Assembly (NCBI GenBank): GCA_036250195.1
Contig: JAVHZZ010000003.1
Location: 60,902,789-60,966,788, forward strand
Origin: Mixophyes australis
Taxonomy: Eukaryota > Chordata > Amphibia > Anura > Limnodynastidae
Direction: 5' to 3'
DNA: 64,000 nt
Shown: piece after piece, positions 22,139 through 33,339 of the stretch
How the letters are laid out: every line of letters begins with the position of its first letter
Position numbering within the stretch: the stretch's first letter is position 1
Notes under the pieces: generated by a model
Database searches by the model: none
What the model was told of the DNA's origin: nothing
What the model saw: the letters and a program-made list of their open reading frames with translations, nothing else
Translations under genes and position numbers: made by a program

Positions 22139-24435
22139 CATAGCCGGATTAAGGGGGGGGCACAGGGGGCACGTGCCCCGGGCCCCCCTCTCTCCAAGGG
22201 CCCCCCGCCGCCGCCGCGCGCATAACCTCTACTGATTTTTTTTATTATTATTTTTTTCTTAATAGCGGCGGCGGCGGGGGGCCCTCGGAGAGAGGGGGGT
22301 TGCGCTCGGGTTCGGGGCTCCCTGCGTTGGTGGGGGGAGCAGGATAGTGAAAAAAAAAATATAGATGCTACTCACCTCATCGCAGCGCCGGCGTCCCTCC
22401 TCTCTGCACTGTTAACACTGAATGACAGGCGTGACGTCATCAAGTCACGCCTGTCATTCAGTGAGGAGCAGCGCGGAGAGGACCAGGAAAGAAACAGGAA
22501 GACAGAAGAGAAGAGAAGAAAGAAGCTCCAAGAAAGGTAAGTAAAAAAAAAAGGGAATAACGAAGAAAGGGACACAATGTAGGAAAAAAAGGATAAGAAA
22601 GGGACACTATGTAGGAAAAAAAGGAGAAGAAAGGGACACTATGTTGGAAAAAAGGAGAAGAAAGGGACACTATGTAGGAAAAAAGGAGAAGAAAGGCACA
22701 GTATGGAGGAAAAAGGGGGAGAAGAAAGGGACACTATGGAGGAAAAAAGGAGAAGAAAGGGACACTATGTAGGAAAAAAGGAGAAGAAAGGCACAGTATG
22801 GAGGAAAAAGGGGGAGAAGAAAGGGACACTATGTAGGAAAAAAAGGAGAAGAAAGGGACACTATGTAGGAAAAAAGGAGAAGAAGGGCACAGTATGGAGG
22901 AAAAAGGGGGAGAAGAAAGGGACACTATGGAGGAAAAAGGGGGAGAAGAAAGGGACACTATGGAGGAAAAAGGGGGAGAAGAAAGGGACACTATGGAGGA
23001 AAAAGGGGGAGAAGAAAGGCACACTATAGAGGAAAAAGGGGGAGAAGAAAGGGACACTATGGAGGAAAAAAGGAGAAGAAAGGGACACTATGTAGGAAAA
23101 AAGGAGAAGAAAGGGACACTATGTAGGAAAAAAGGAGAAGAAAGGCACAGTATGGAGGAAAAAGGGGGAGAAGAAAGGGACTCTATGGAGGAAAAAGGGG
23201 GAGAAGAAAGGCACACTATGGAGGAAAAAGGGGGAGAAGAGAGGCACACTATGGAGGAAAAAGGGGGATAAGAGAGGCACAGTAAGGAAAAAGGGGGAAA
23301 AGAGAGGCACAGTAAGGAAAAAAGGGGGAGAGGAGAGGCACAGTAAGAAAAAGGGGGAGAAGAGAAGCACAGTAAGGTAAAAAGGGGGAGAAGAGAGGCA
23401 CAGTAAGGTAAAAAGGGGGAGAAGAGAGGCACAGTAAGGAAAAAGGGGGAGAAGAGAGGCACAATAGTGGGGACAATTAATTTAAGATGGGGTGGTTTGG
23501 GCGCTACTGAATGTGGGGGTGAGTTTGGGGAGAATGAGGTCCCTTTATTAAATGTGCCTATGAATTATTTAATGGCAGTGACGGTTGCGAGAAATAGGTA
23601 TATTTCTGAAATGTAAATACTATTAATTTATTGCTGGGGCTGTTTGTAGGGAGGGAAATAGGTTTATTTATTAAATGTGAATACTATTATTTTAATGTTG
23701 GGGCTGGAGGAAGGCATAATTATTAATCATGGGTGGTACTGATTTAACGCCGGGGGTGGTTGTAATTTTCTAAATGTACCCATTTTTTTTTTTCAAGTAG
23801 GGCCCCTAACATTCCAGGATCCAGACAAGCTGCAACTAAAGAAACCTGCAGCACAGGTGGTGAAAGTGAGAAGAACAGGTAGGAGAGAGCAGCAAAGTCT
23901 GTGAAATGTTGTGATTCTAGTGGGACAATCCCAATTTTTGGTGACCGTTCAGTGGTGTACACAACAATGCAGTTTTTTTGTCTGTAGGAGGGTGGCCTGG
24001 CCATGCCCAATGATGCATTATCAATGGTATTTTAATTTACGGTATCATTGCTAGTTTTAATGTGCATTATAAATTTTATTTTTAAAGTTTGGTATCATTG
24101 CTAGTTTTAGCGTGCGGTATCATTGCTAGTTTTAGTGTACGTTATCAATGGTATTTTTAATGTATGATATCATTGCTAGTTTTAATGTGTGGTGTCAATA
24201 CCCATTTTAATGTGGTGTTTTGATGATTGTTTTAATGTACAGTATTTTAGTTTGTGGAAGCAATGATTTTTCTTATGCAGACAACCTAAGCGAGCCCTCT
24301 GGGAGAGCTGTAAGTGTCATACTGTGGGCTGTAGGTGATGTAATGCAGGATGTGTCACTATGCCCTTAATTTTAGATCTTAGGGCCCCCCCTGTCTTAAG
24401 TGCCCCAGGCCCCCCGAAGCCTTAATCCAGCTCTG
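22139..24435. mobile_element. hAT-type non-autonomous element, 2.3 kb
   Basis: Inverted termini catagccggattaagg and ccttaatccagctctg are flanked by TGTCACGT (22131-22138) and TGTCACGG (24436-24443). This 8-bp duplication with one mismatch is diagnostic of hAT. Inside are a palindrome around 22421-22465 (tgacaggcgtgacgtcat and complement), a 33-bp minisatellite, and T-rich repeats near 24010-24200 (ggtatcattgctagttttaa). There is no transposase. It shares a short module near 23812-23885 with 38462-38540 and, inverted, with 41005-41100. Confidence 0.85.
22560..23470. repeat. Minisatellite, unit about 31-33 bp
   Basis: Units of the type gaaagggacactatggagg, aaaaagggggaga run through most of the tract. 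They differ by aaaaagga versus agggggag and by cactatg versus cacagta. The 33-bp version is in frame with itself and yields Glu/Lys-rich repeats (EEKGGEERDTM) that are not a gene. Confidence 0.95.
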
Positions 24436-24587
24436 TGTCACGGCCCAGCACCGCCCTCCCAGTCTGATAAAAGCAGAGGGTATCACCTCTGCTCATTCAA
24501 TCCCATCTGCTATGGTAAGAAGCGACCCGACCATCTGCTGGCCCTGCAGCTCCTTATTCCTAGAGAGGTAGCCTGGGGGCGCACAAG

Positions 24588-25051
24588 CAGGGCCCTCTTA
24601 ACAACATCTTGGGCCCCCGGGCACAGCAGTGCACCGGGGCCCCTATATATACATATATATATAAAAATTAAAAAAAAGATTATATATATGGGCCCTGCAG
24701 CCCAGGGGGGCCCGTCGGAGGCAGCAAAAAAATAAAAAAACCTGGAAAAAAAAAAGACAATACTAACCTTGCGGTCAGCTGGCGATCCGGCTCCCTCCGT
24801 GGTCTCCTCCTCCGTCGCTCTCCGCAATGGATGTCGGGCAGGCGTGATGATGTCACGCCCGACATGCACTGCGAGTGCCGTAAGGAGCAGGAGACCAGGG
24901 AGGGAGCCAGATCGCCACCTTACCGCAAGGTAAGTATTGTCTTCTTTTTTTTACAGGTTTTTTTTTTTTTTTTGCTGCCTCCGACAGGCCCCCCTGGGCT
25001 GCAGGGCCCCCGGGCACCTGCCCATTGTGCCCAATGGGAAAGACGGCCCTG
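24588..25051. mobile_element. hAT MITE, 464 bp
   Basis: Ends cagggccctcttaac and aagacggccctg are flanked by CGCACAAG at 24580-24587 and 25052-25059 (8 of 8). Subterminal gggcccccgggcac motifs and a central inverted repeat (gtcgggcaggcgtgatgatg, tcacgcccgacatg) are shared with other family members. Non-coding. Confidence 0.9.
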
Positions 25052-25059
25052 CGCACAAG

Positions 25060-25939
25060 AATAAGTTGAGTATAGAAAGGGTACACAAAAGTGTAGTACA
25101 AGCCCTGGAGAGCTGTATCTTTGGAATGTACTGAATGCCAAGGCTAAATATATGTAATAATGATGTACCAGCAGACCATCTAGCCGCTTCTGATTGTGAT
25201 TACGTATTGAACCCTCCAGGTGATAGTACCTCATTCACTGTTTCTTTGGATTAATTATTTATCATTTCCATTTGGATTACTGCAGGAAAAAATTTCCATT
25301 GGATTTATAAAGCAGTAGACAACAGATATTGAGACATATGTATTTCTTAACATTTCAAAAGGATAATGCAACTTTCGAATTTATTACTAACACTGTCAAG
25401 ACAATATTCGCTCTTGTGTATATATCGCAATACAATATACTGCAAACATATAGGGTAACACGACTTTTCCATCTAATGCGAACACTGTCAACCTGCATCT
25501 CTATACTATTGTGGGGTTTAAGCAGATTTACATGTATGCCTAACGTAAACCTCACAAAGAGATATTGCTGTGTTTTCAGTTTATTGCACACACATAAGTA
25601 CATATTTTTTGCAATAGAATTTTTATGCATATGTCCTGGGTGCAAAATGTGTCAGTTGCAATGTTTTTAATGTACATATACAAGCTCCAACTATCATATT
25701 TATGACAGTCTGCTTCATTACGAATATTCCACAGCCAAAGTGGAACCAAACCCTATAGTGTCTGGTAACCTCACTAACCCCTTGGCTACACCATTGACAG
25801 TTTGGCTCCATGTCAGAGCACATCCTCTAATGTCAGTGGATTTTCTAAACATCCTTTTTGTAACTAATGACAAAAAAATTATTTTATAAGGTGCAACACC
25901 AAGGTACACCTGCTAGCATTTCTAATAAAAGTATTCTTC
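25060..25939. other. AT-rich intergenic sequence, no feature seen
   Basis: Only short frames without motifs; no terminal or tandem repeats noticed. Confidence 0.5.
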
Positions 25940-26800
25940 TTATTATTATTATCATTTATTTGTTAGGCGCCACAAGGTTTTCGCAGCGCCGCACATAGTA
26001 CAAACAGTAGACTATACAGGGTATAACAGTACAGAACAATAAACAAAAAGTACCAATACTTCAGAAACTCCAGGCAGGCAGATGCAATAGACACGGAGCA
26101 GAATAACGGGTAAGGAGACAGGAGGGAAGAGGGCCCTGCTCATTTGAGCTTACATACTAAGGGAGGGTTGACAGACCAGGCACAAGAGGAGCCGGTTGAG
26201 GCAATGGGAGAGAGAGGAGAATGAGCGGAGGAGATAGGGGTTAAGTGGATGGGTGGTAGGCTTTGAGAAAGAGGTGAGTTTTGAGTGCACGTTTGAAGGA
26301 GCACAGAGTGGGAGAGAGGCGGATGGAGCGAGGGAGGTCATTCCAGTGAAGGGGGGTTGCACGGGAAAAGTCCTGGATTCTGGAATGGGAAGAGGTGATC
26401 AGAGTGGAGGAGAGGCAACGGTCATTGACCGAGCGCAGGGAGCGGGCAGGAGTGTGAATGGAGAGGAGGTTGGAGATATAAGGGGCAGTAGAGTGGGAGA
26501 GAGCCTAGTAAGTGGTGGTGAGGAGTTTGAAAAGAATTCTGTAGGGGAAGGGGAGCCAGTGAAGGGCAAGGCAGAGAGGGGAGGCAGAGGAGGAGCGGCG
26601 TGAGAGGTAAATGAGTCTTGCGGCCGCGTTGAGTATAGAGCAGAGGGGGGAGAGACGAGAGTGGGGGAGGCCGGTGAGGAGGAGGTTGCAGTAATCCAGG
26701 CGGGAGATGATGAGTGTGTGTATGATGGTTTTGGTGGCCTCCTGAGAGAGAAAGGGACGGATGCGGGCGATTTTGCGTAGGCAACATCGTAGGCAATATC
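25940..26800 (-). mobile_element. L2 3' portion, 5'-truncated
   Basis: The (TTA)n and tttgttaggcgccacaagg 3' end is on the left. The minus strand then runs through the C-terminal L2 region ([46 protein letters not shown] near 26770). It is broken by frameshifts. It abuts the tail of another L2 at 26816. Confidence 0.85.
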
Positions 26801-26993
26801 TTATAATATAGAAGCTATTATTATTATTATTATTATTGTATCTTTGTAAGGCGCCACAGTGCTCCGCAGCGCTGTACAGGAGGGAAAACATGACATACAT
26901 AAAACAGGGACATACCAGGAAGACAAAATAAATGCAGACATTAAAACAAAGGGTATGAAGGACCCCGCTCATTAGAGAGCTTACATTCTAAAT

Positions 26994-28395
26994 CGGTGTT
27001 TCTCAACTCCAGTCCTCAATGACCCCTAACAGTGCATGTTTTCTATATCTCTTTGCTGGAGCACAGGTGTATTCATTACTAACTGACACATTTTACACTT
27101 CCTCCCTTGGTGCTCTCATCTCCTCCTTCGAGTCTTCAATATCACCTGTATGCTGACGACATTCAACTCTACACCTCTTCTCCTGATCTTTCTTCTACCC
27201 TCCTCTCTCGTATATCTGACTGCCTCTCCGCCATCTCCTCCTGGATGTCCGAGCGTTTTCTCAAAATTAATATGTCTAAGACGGAACTCATTGTCTTTCC
27301 TCCGTCCAGACTCCCATCCCACCACGACCTCTGTACTGTCGTCAACAACACCACCATCTCCTCTGTCACCCAACTCCGCTGCCTGGGTGTCACCCTCGAC
27401 TTCTCTCTCTCTTTTGCCCCCCATATTCATGCCCTTGCCCAAGCCTGTCGTTTCCAACTACGCAACATTGCTCGCATCCGTCCCTTTCTCTCTCAGGATG
27501 CCACTAAGACCATCATACACGCACTCATCATCTCCCGCCTGGATTACTGCAACCTCCTCCTCACCGGCCTCCCCCACTCCCATCTCTCCCCCCTCCGCTC
27601 TATACTCAATGCGGTCGCGAGACTCATCTTCCTCTCACGCCGCTCCTCCTCGGTCTCCACTCTCTGCCTTGCCTTACACTGGCTCCCCTTCCCCTACAGA
27701 ATCCTTTTCAAACTCCTCACCACCACTTACAAGGCTCTCTCCAGCTCTACTGCCCCTTATATCTCTAGCCTCCTCTCCATTCACACTCCTGCCCGCTCCC
27801 TGCGCTCGGCCAAAGATCGACGCCTCTCCTCAACTCTTATCACTCTTCCCACTCCAGAATCCAAGACTTTTCCCGCGCTGCCCCCCTTCACTGGAATGAA
27901 CTCCCTCGTTCCATCCATCTCTCTCCTACTCTGTGCTCCTTCAAACGTGCGCTGAAAACCCACCTCTTCCTCAAAGCATACCAACCATCCACATAACCCC
28001 GCCACTCGCTCTCAACTTGCTCTCCCCCTTACCTTTATGGCTCCCCCTGTGCCTGTTCTGTTCTCCTTCCCTTAGGATGTAAGCTCACTTGAGCAGGGCC
28101 CTCTTCCCTCATGTCTCCCTACCTGTTCTTCTGCTCCGTTTTTTGCATCAGCCTGCCTGGAGTTTCTGAAGTATTGGTATTTTTGTTTATTGTTTTGTAC
28201 TGTTTCACCCTGTATAGTCGAATGTTTTGTACTGTGTACGGCACCGCGGAAACCTTGTGGCACCTAACAAATAAAGGATAATAATAATAATAATAATAAT
28301 TTTGAAAGATCCACATGTGGCCCTAATTATTTCACTTGTGACCTGGAAAATCTGCACTGTTAGGGGTCCCTGAGGACTGGAGTTGGGAAACAGTG
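26994..28395. mobile_element. hAT MITE carrying an L2 insertion
   Basis: Left end cggtgtttctcaactccagt and right end actggagttgggaaacagtg form inverted termini, with cctca / tgagga continuing them. TTCTAAAT flanks both sides (26986-26993, 28396-28403), a perfect 8-bp duplication. Its own sequence is only about 200 bp; 27103-28300 is an L2 inserted into it. Confidence 0.9.
27103..28300 (+). mobile_element. L2 3' portion with part of the reverse transcriptase
   Basis: The frame starting near 27107 includes YHLYADDIQLY (catalytic YADD), [35 protein letters not shown] and [17 protein letters not shown] shift near 27890 disrupts the end and another lies near 27130. The 3' end is ggcacctaacaaataaagga then (taa)n. 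It is 5'-truncated inside the RT. Confidence 0.9.
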
Positions 28396-29695
28396 TTCTA
28401 AATGGAAGAGGGCACAGATGAAACAAGAGGAGTGAGTGTGGGACAGTTGTGAGGGTGCATTAGTGTGAATAGTATTATCGGGATAAGGTAAGCTCTAAAA
28501 AAGAGATGGGTTTTCAGAGAGCTAAAAATTTGAATGTGGGAAAGCCTGATTGATAGTGGTAGGGAATTCCATAAGTGGGGAGCAGCACGGGAGAAATCTT
28601 GTATGCGGAAGTGAGAAGTGTTTACCAGAGACAAGACAAGGCGCAGGTCAGAGGTAGATCTAAGAGGGCGAGAGGGAGAGTATTTTGATATGTGGTGTTG
28701 TTGAGGGCTTTGTAGATAAGGGTGAGTAATTTGAATTGGATTCTGGAAAACACAGGGAGCCAGTTTAGGAATTTGCAAAGTGGTGCAGCAGATGTAGTGC
28801 GGTGAGAGAGGAAGAACAGTCTTGCAGCAGCGTTTAGCATGGATCAAAGTGTAGTTACATGGGTGTCGGAAGTGCCAAATAGCAGGAGGTTGCAATAGTC
28901 AAGACAGGAAATGATGACAGAAAGGATAAGAGTTTTGGTAGCATGTTGAGTAAGTAAAGGGTGCATTCTGGCAATGGTTTTAAGGTGGCGTCGACAGGAC
29001 AGGGAGAAAGTCTGGATGTGAGCAATAAAGCAGAGGGCGCAGTCAAATGTGACACCAAGGCAATGGGCTTGGGAGACTGAGGGAAGATTATATGATCTGT
29101 ATTGGACATGTTGAGTTTTCGGTAGCGTTGGGACAACCATGTGGAGATAGCAGAAAGACAGTTTGTTACATGAGATAGAACAGAAGGTTAGAGGTCAGAG
29201 GAAAAGATATAGATTTGGGTGTCATCAGCATCAGAGGTGGTATTGGAGGCTGAATGAGCAAACAAATGCCCAAGAGAAAAGGTGTACAAAGAAAAAAGAG
29301 GAGGAGGGGATGGGACAGAGGTAGAAATACTAAAGGAGTGGTTCAATAGGTAGTAAGTGAACCTGGAAAGAACTGTGTCCTGGTCATAGAGGCCAGTGGA
29401 GTGAAGGTTGTGTAGGAGATGAGGGTGATCAACAGTGTCAAAAAGCAGCAGAGAGGTCCAGGAGAATGAGTATGGGGAAATGACCCTTAGAGCAGTTAGT
29501 AGATCATTGATCACTTTTGTGAGAGCAGTTTCAGAGACATGTTGGGGGTGGTAGCCTGATTGCAGAGTCGAGAATGGAGTGAGAGAAGAGAAATTGGAAA
29601 GAAATAAAAGGTGCCTTCACCACTCATGATGCATGTTAAAATATTTCACTATTTTATTTATACTGCATTTTAAAGACCACTTACATGTGATTGGG

Positions 29696-30034
29696 AAACA
29701 CGGTGGCTAAGTGGTTAGCACTTCTGCCTCACAGCACTGGGGTCATGAGTTCAATTCCCAACCATGGTCTTATCTGTGAGGAGTTTGTATGTTCTCCCTG
29801 TGTTTGCATGGGTTTCCTCCGGGTGCTCCGTTTTCCTCCCACACTCCAAAAACATACTGGTAGGTTAATTGGCTGCTATCAAAATTGACCCTAGTCTGTC
29901 TGTGTGTGTATGTTAGGGAATTTAGACTGTAAACTCCAATGGGGCAGGGACTGATGTGAATGAGTTCTCTGTACAGCGCTGCGGAATCAGTGGCGCTATA
30001 TAAATAAATGATGATGATGATGATAATGATGATT
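29696..30034 (+). mobile_element. V-SINE (tRNA-derived SINE)
   Basis: The tRNA-like head has an A box (tggctaagtgg) and a B box (gagttcaattccc). The central block (ctccctgtgtttgcatgggt, ttcctccgggtgctccg) matches the conserved domain of vertebrate V-SINEs. The 3' part ends ggcgctatataaataaatga then (tga)n, as in L2-type LINE tails. A second copy lies in the chemokine intron (61364-61734). Confidence 0.85.
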
Positions 30035-30097
30035 GTTCTGGAGGTTGGTGGCACTAGTCCTCCAACCCTATTTAAGTATGAATAAACAAAAATAAAT

Positions 30098-30160
30098 AGC
30101 TATTATCATTATTATTATTATGATCATTATTATTATTATTATTAATAATATTATTTATAG
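30098..30160. repeat. (ATT)n-rich microsatellite
   Basis: Attattatt runs in both directions, probably the degenerated tail of a LINE or SINE. Confidence 0.8.
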
Positions 30161-30327
30161 CTGCATGAGAAAAAGGAATATCTGATATCCGCATCATGAC
30201 CATTACGTAAACCAACAGCAGCAGTAGTATCATCTATCCCCAAGCTATTATTTTTGCATATCTAACCTTCGTTCAGCCTCTGTCTGAATGATGGTGCAAC
30301 CCACACATTCTGTCCTCCCTATGAAGT

Positions 30328-30705
30328 GATTATTATTATTATTATTACCATGTATTTACAGTGCTCCACAAAATTGTGCAGTGATGTAGAATAACACGGG
30401 TACACAAATAAGTAGCATGCTATGACACAATCATTACATGGGTAACAGAGCAGAGGTTACATAGTTAAGGGCAGACATGATGGAGGACATTATAGAGACA
30501 TAGCAGCACAAAAACTGGATAACTGGATAAACAGAAAAGAAGATTAAAGGATAAAAGCAAAATACAGTTAGTGGGATGTAAGCAAAATATTAAGCATGGG
30601 ACGTGAGGGCACGGGAACAAGAGGGAGAAGGAGGGGGCAGGATACAAGAGTAGGGGGGCCCTGCTTGTGAGAGCTTACAATCTAAAGATATATTTCCTAT
30701 TTAAT
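30328..30705 (-). mobile_element. LINE 3' tail
   Basis: (TTA)n, then acagtgctccacaaaattg, and at the far end ggggccctgcttgtgagagc, ttacaatctaa. This closing block is typical of the 3' UTRs of the L2 copies in this window (compare 26961-26990). No coding part remains. Confidence 0.65.
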
Positions 30706-30729
30706 CCTTGGTCCATGAGGACTGAGACA

Positions 30730-31895
30730 TACACCGATCAGCCACAACATTAAAACCACTGACAAGTGAAGGAAATAACATTGATCATCTCATTACTATA
30801 TCACCTGTCAAGGGATGGGATATATTAGGCAGCAAGTGAACAGTGTGTTCTTGAAGTTGATGTTTTGGAAGCAGGAAAATTTGGCAAGCGTAAGGATCTG
30901 AGCATCTTTGGCAAGGGCCAAATTGTGATGGCTAGACGACTGGGTCAGAGCATCTCCAAAACAACAGGTCTTGTGGGGTGTACCCAGTATGCAGTGGTTA
31001 GTACCTACCAACAGTGGTCCAAGTACAGACAACCAGTGATCCAGCAACAGGGTCATGGGCACCCAAGGCTCATTGATGCATGTGAGGAGCGAAGGCTAGC
31101 CCGTCTGGTTCAATCCCACAGATGAGCTACTGTAACACAAATTGCTGAAAAGGTTAATGTTGGCTATGATAGAAAGGTGTCAGAGCACACAGTGCATCAA
31201 CGCTTGCTGCATAACTGCAGACCGGTCAGAGTGCCCATGCTGATCCCTGTCCACTTCCGAAAACACAGACAATGGTTTTGTGAGTGCCAGAACTGGTCCA
31301 TGGAGCAATGGAAGAAGGTGGCCTGTTCTGATGAATATCATTTTTTTTACATCATGTAGGCAGCCAGGTGGGTGTGCATTGATTACCTGGGGAAGAGATG
31401 GTACCAGGATGCATTATGGGAAGAAGGCAAGCTGGCGGAGGCAGTGTGATGCTCTTGGCAATGTTCTGCTGGAAAACCTTGGGTCCTGCCATTCATGTGG
31501 ATGTTATTTTGACACGTACCGTCTACCTAAACATTGTTGCAGACCAAGCACACCCGTTCATGGAAACGGAAATCCCTGATGGCAGTGGCCTCTTTCAGCA
31601 GGAAAATGCACCCTGCCACACTGTAAAAAATGTTCAGGTATGGTTTTAGGAAAATGACAAATAGTTCAAGATGTTAATTTAGCTTCCAAATTCCCCAGAT
31701 CTCAGTCCGAGCAATGAAGGTCCCACCTCAACACTTACAGGACTTAAAGGATCTGCTGCTAACGTCTTGGTGCCAGATACCACAGGACACCTTCAGAGGT
31801 CTTGTGGAGTCCATGTGTCAGAACTGTTTTGGCGGCACGAGATAATCCTACACAAAGTTAGGCAGGCGGTTTTAATGTTGAGGCTGAACGGTGTA
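30730..31895 (+). mobile_element. Tc1-like DNA transposon, inactive
   Basis: Termini caccgatcagccacaacatt and aatgttgaggctgaacggtg form inverted repeats (about 27-30 bp with aaaacc inside), bounded by TA at 30730-30731 and 31894-31895. The length of about 1.17 kb is short for Tc1, indicating internal deletions. The transposase frame is broken. Confidence 0.9.
30865..31840 (+). pseudogene. Tc1-like transposase pseudogene
   Basis: The cut-and-paste transposase of the element above. The N-terminal helix-turn-helix region begins [20 protein letters not shown] and stops at a TGA near 31123. Later pieces show CSDEYHFF (first catalytic Asp region) and FQQENAPCHT, where family members usually have FQQDNAPCH, so the second Asp appears replaced by Glu. 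SPDLSPSNE follows, in place of the usual SPDLNPIE. Several stops and frame changes separate these pieces. Confidence 0.85.
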
Positions 31896-32801
31896 TATGC
31901 TCAATAATAGTATCTGCTTAAATTGTGATATGATAGTGAGTTATTTGAACACAGTATGATGATGTGACTTCATCAACTTTCTTATCCTGTTCCTCCCAAT
32001 CCCAATCTTCCAGCATTTGCCTCATATGCGTAAGTGTTTAATGTGGAGACATGTCATAAACATCCAAATAGGTTGCTAAGCAACATAATAGCACCTGGCA
32101 ACAAGAACAAAGGGGGAGAGGAATACAGGTCGTGGGGGTTGGCAGAAGAAGATGTGGCGGAAAACCATTGTCACCTGAGAGAAAAGTAGAAACAAGTTGT
32201 GGAAAATTGGAATCCCCTTGTTTGCCTGCTAATGCCATAAACTGCACAACAATTTGCCTTCAATAACCATACCAGCTTTTAAGCACTGTTTTCTCATTAC
32301 TCAGAAGATATTGAGATAACTCCTGCATGTGTATTCTCTTGTTATAGGGCTAATAGACTCTGGTGTTTTACATATAATAATAGCTTAAGAGTTCTGAAGC
32401 TACACCCAACATCTCAATTGGAAATTAGCTGTACATGTGTTGGGTATAATTCCTGCCTCTGTTGCTTGGGGATCATTGTGCTAATTTAGGAAACAGAAAT
32501 TTCCAAATGACTGTAGACATCCTCTTCTTATTTCCCTATCAGCTCCCGTCCCTAACCCCTGACCACAAACAAATTACTGTGGAGGAGTATTTCATTTACA
32601 TTCTTCATACAGAAACCAAACAGATTTAAATAATGCTTATGTTTTCAATGTTTCAGTTATAATTTTATTTTAAACATGAACATTTATTAGGTTTTAGCTG
32701 CAAATATTGTAACTTTTCGCAAAAAAATATTATTTTACATACAGTCAAATAAATTGCCATGTCTGTCACCTCATTTTTTTATGCATTCACTTTCCAAGAA
32801 A
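31896..32801. other. AT-rich intergenic, no feature seen
   Basis: No recognisable gene, terminal repeat or tandem array. Confidence 0.5.
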
Positions 32802-33339
32802 TACTATATGGACAAAGGTATTTGGCCACACCTGTTAAATATTGAATTGGGATGGTTCAATCAGACCCGTTGCCAGAGATGTATAAGATCAAGCACTTAG
32901 CCATGCAATCTCCATTTGCAAACGTTTGTGATACAAAATGGGTCATTCTGAAGAGCTCAGTGAATTCAAGCGTGGTACTGTGATAAGATGCCACCTTTGC
33001 AATAAGACGGTTCGAGAAATTTCATCCCTGCTGAATATTCCACAGGCAACTATAAGTGATATTATTAGTATTATTAGAAAGTGGAAGCGTTTAGGAACAA
33101 CAGCAACTCAGCCACGAAGCGGAAGATCATGTAAAATCACAGAGCAGGGTCAACAATTGCTAAGACACATGGTGCGCAAAAGTTGCCAACGTTCTGCTGA
33201 TTCCATAACTGAAGAGTTCCAAACTTCCACTGGCATTAATGTAAGCATAAAAAATGTGCGGCAGGAGCTTAATGGAATGGGTTTCCATGGCCGAGCAGCT
33301 TCATGCAAGCTTCACATCACCAACACCAGTGCCAAGCGT

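Larger units (their letters stand above)
26816..29612 (-). mobile_element. Older L2-type LINE fragment, split by a hAT MITE
   Basis: The minus-strand element occupies 28404-29612 and 26816-26993, with (TTA)n at its 3' end (26816). The middle, 26994-28395 plus one copy of the 8-bp target duplication, is a later insertion. Decayed reverse transcriptase is visible: FDTVDHPHLLHNLHSTGLYD near 29400, DADDTQIY near 29205, and DYCNLLLFGTSDTH near 28870. Several frameshifts and stops are present. The family is distinct from the L2 copies with the ggcgccacaagg end. Confidence 0.8.

Noticed and set aside
22703..23476. Glu/Lys-rich and Phe/Ser/Pro-rich repeat proteins on both strands
   Set aside because: Products of a 33-bp minisatellite that keeps frames open; no start context, splice sites or homology.
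29696..29770. tRNA gene
   Set aside because: A and B boxes are present, but the sequence continues into the V-domain and LINE-like tail of a SINE and does not fold as a full cloverleaf.
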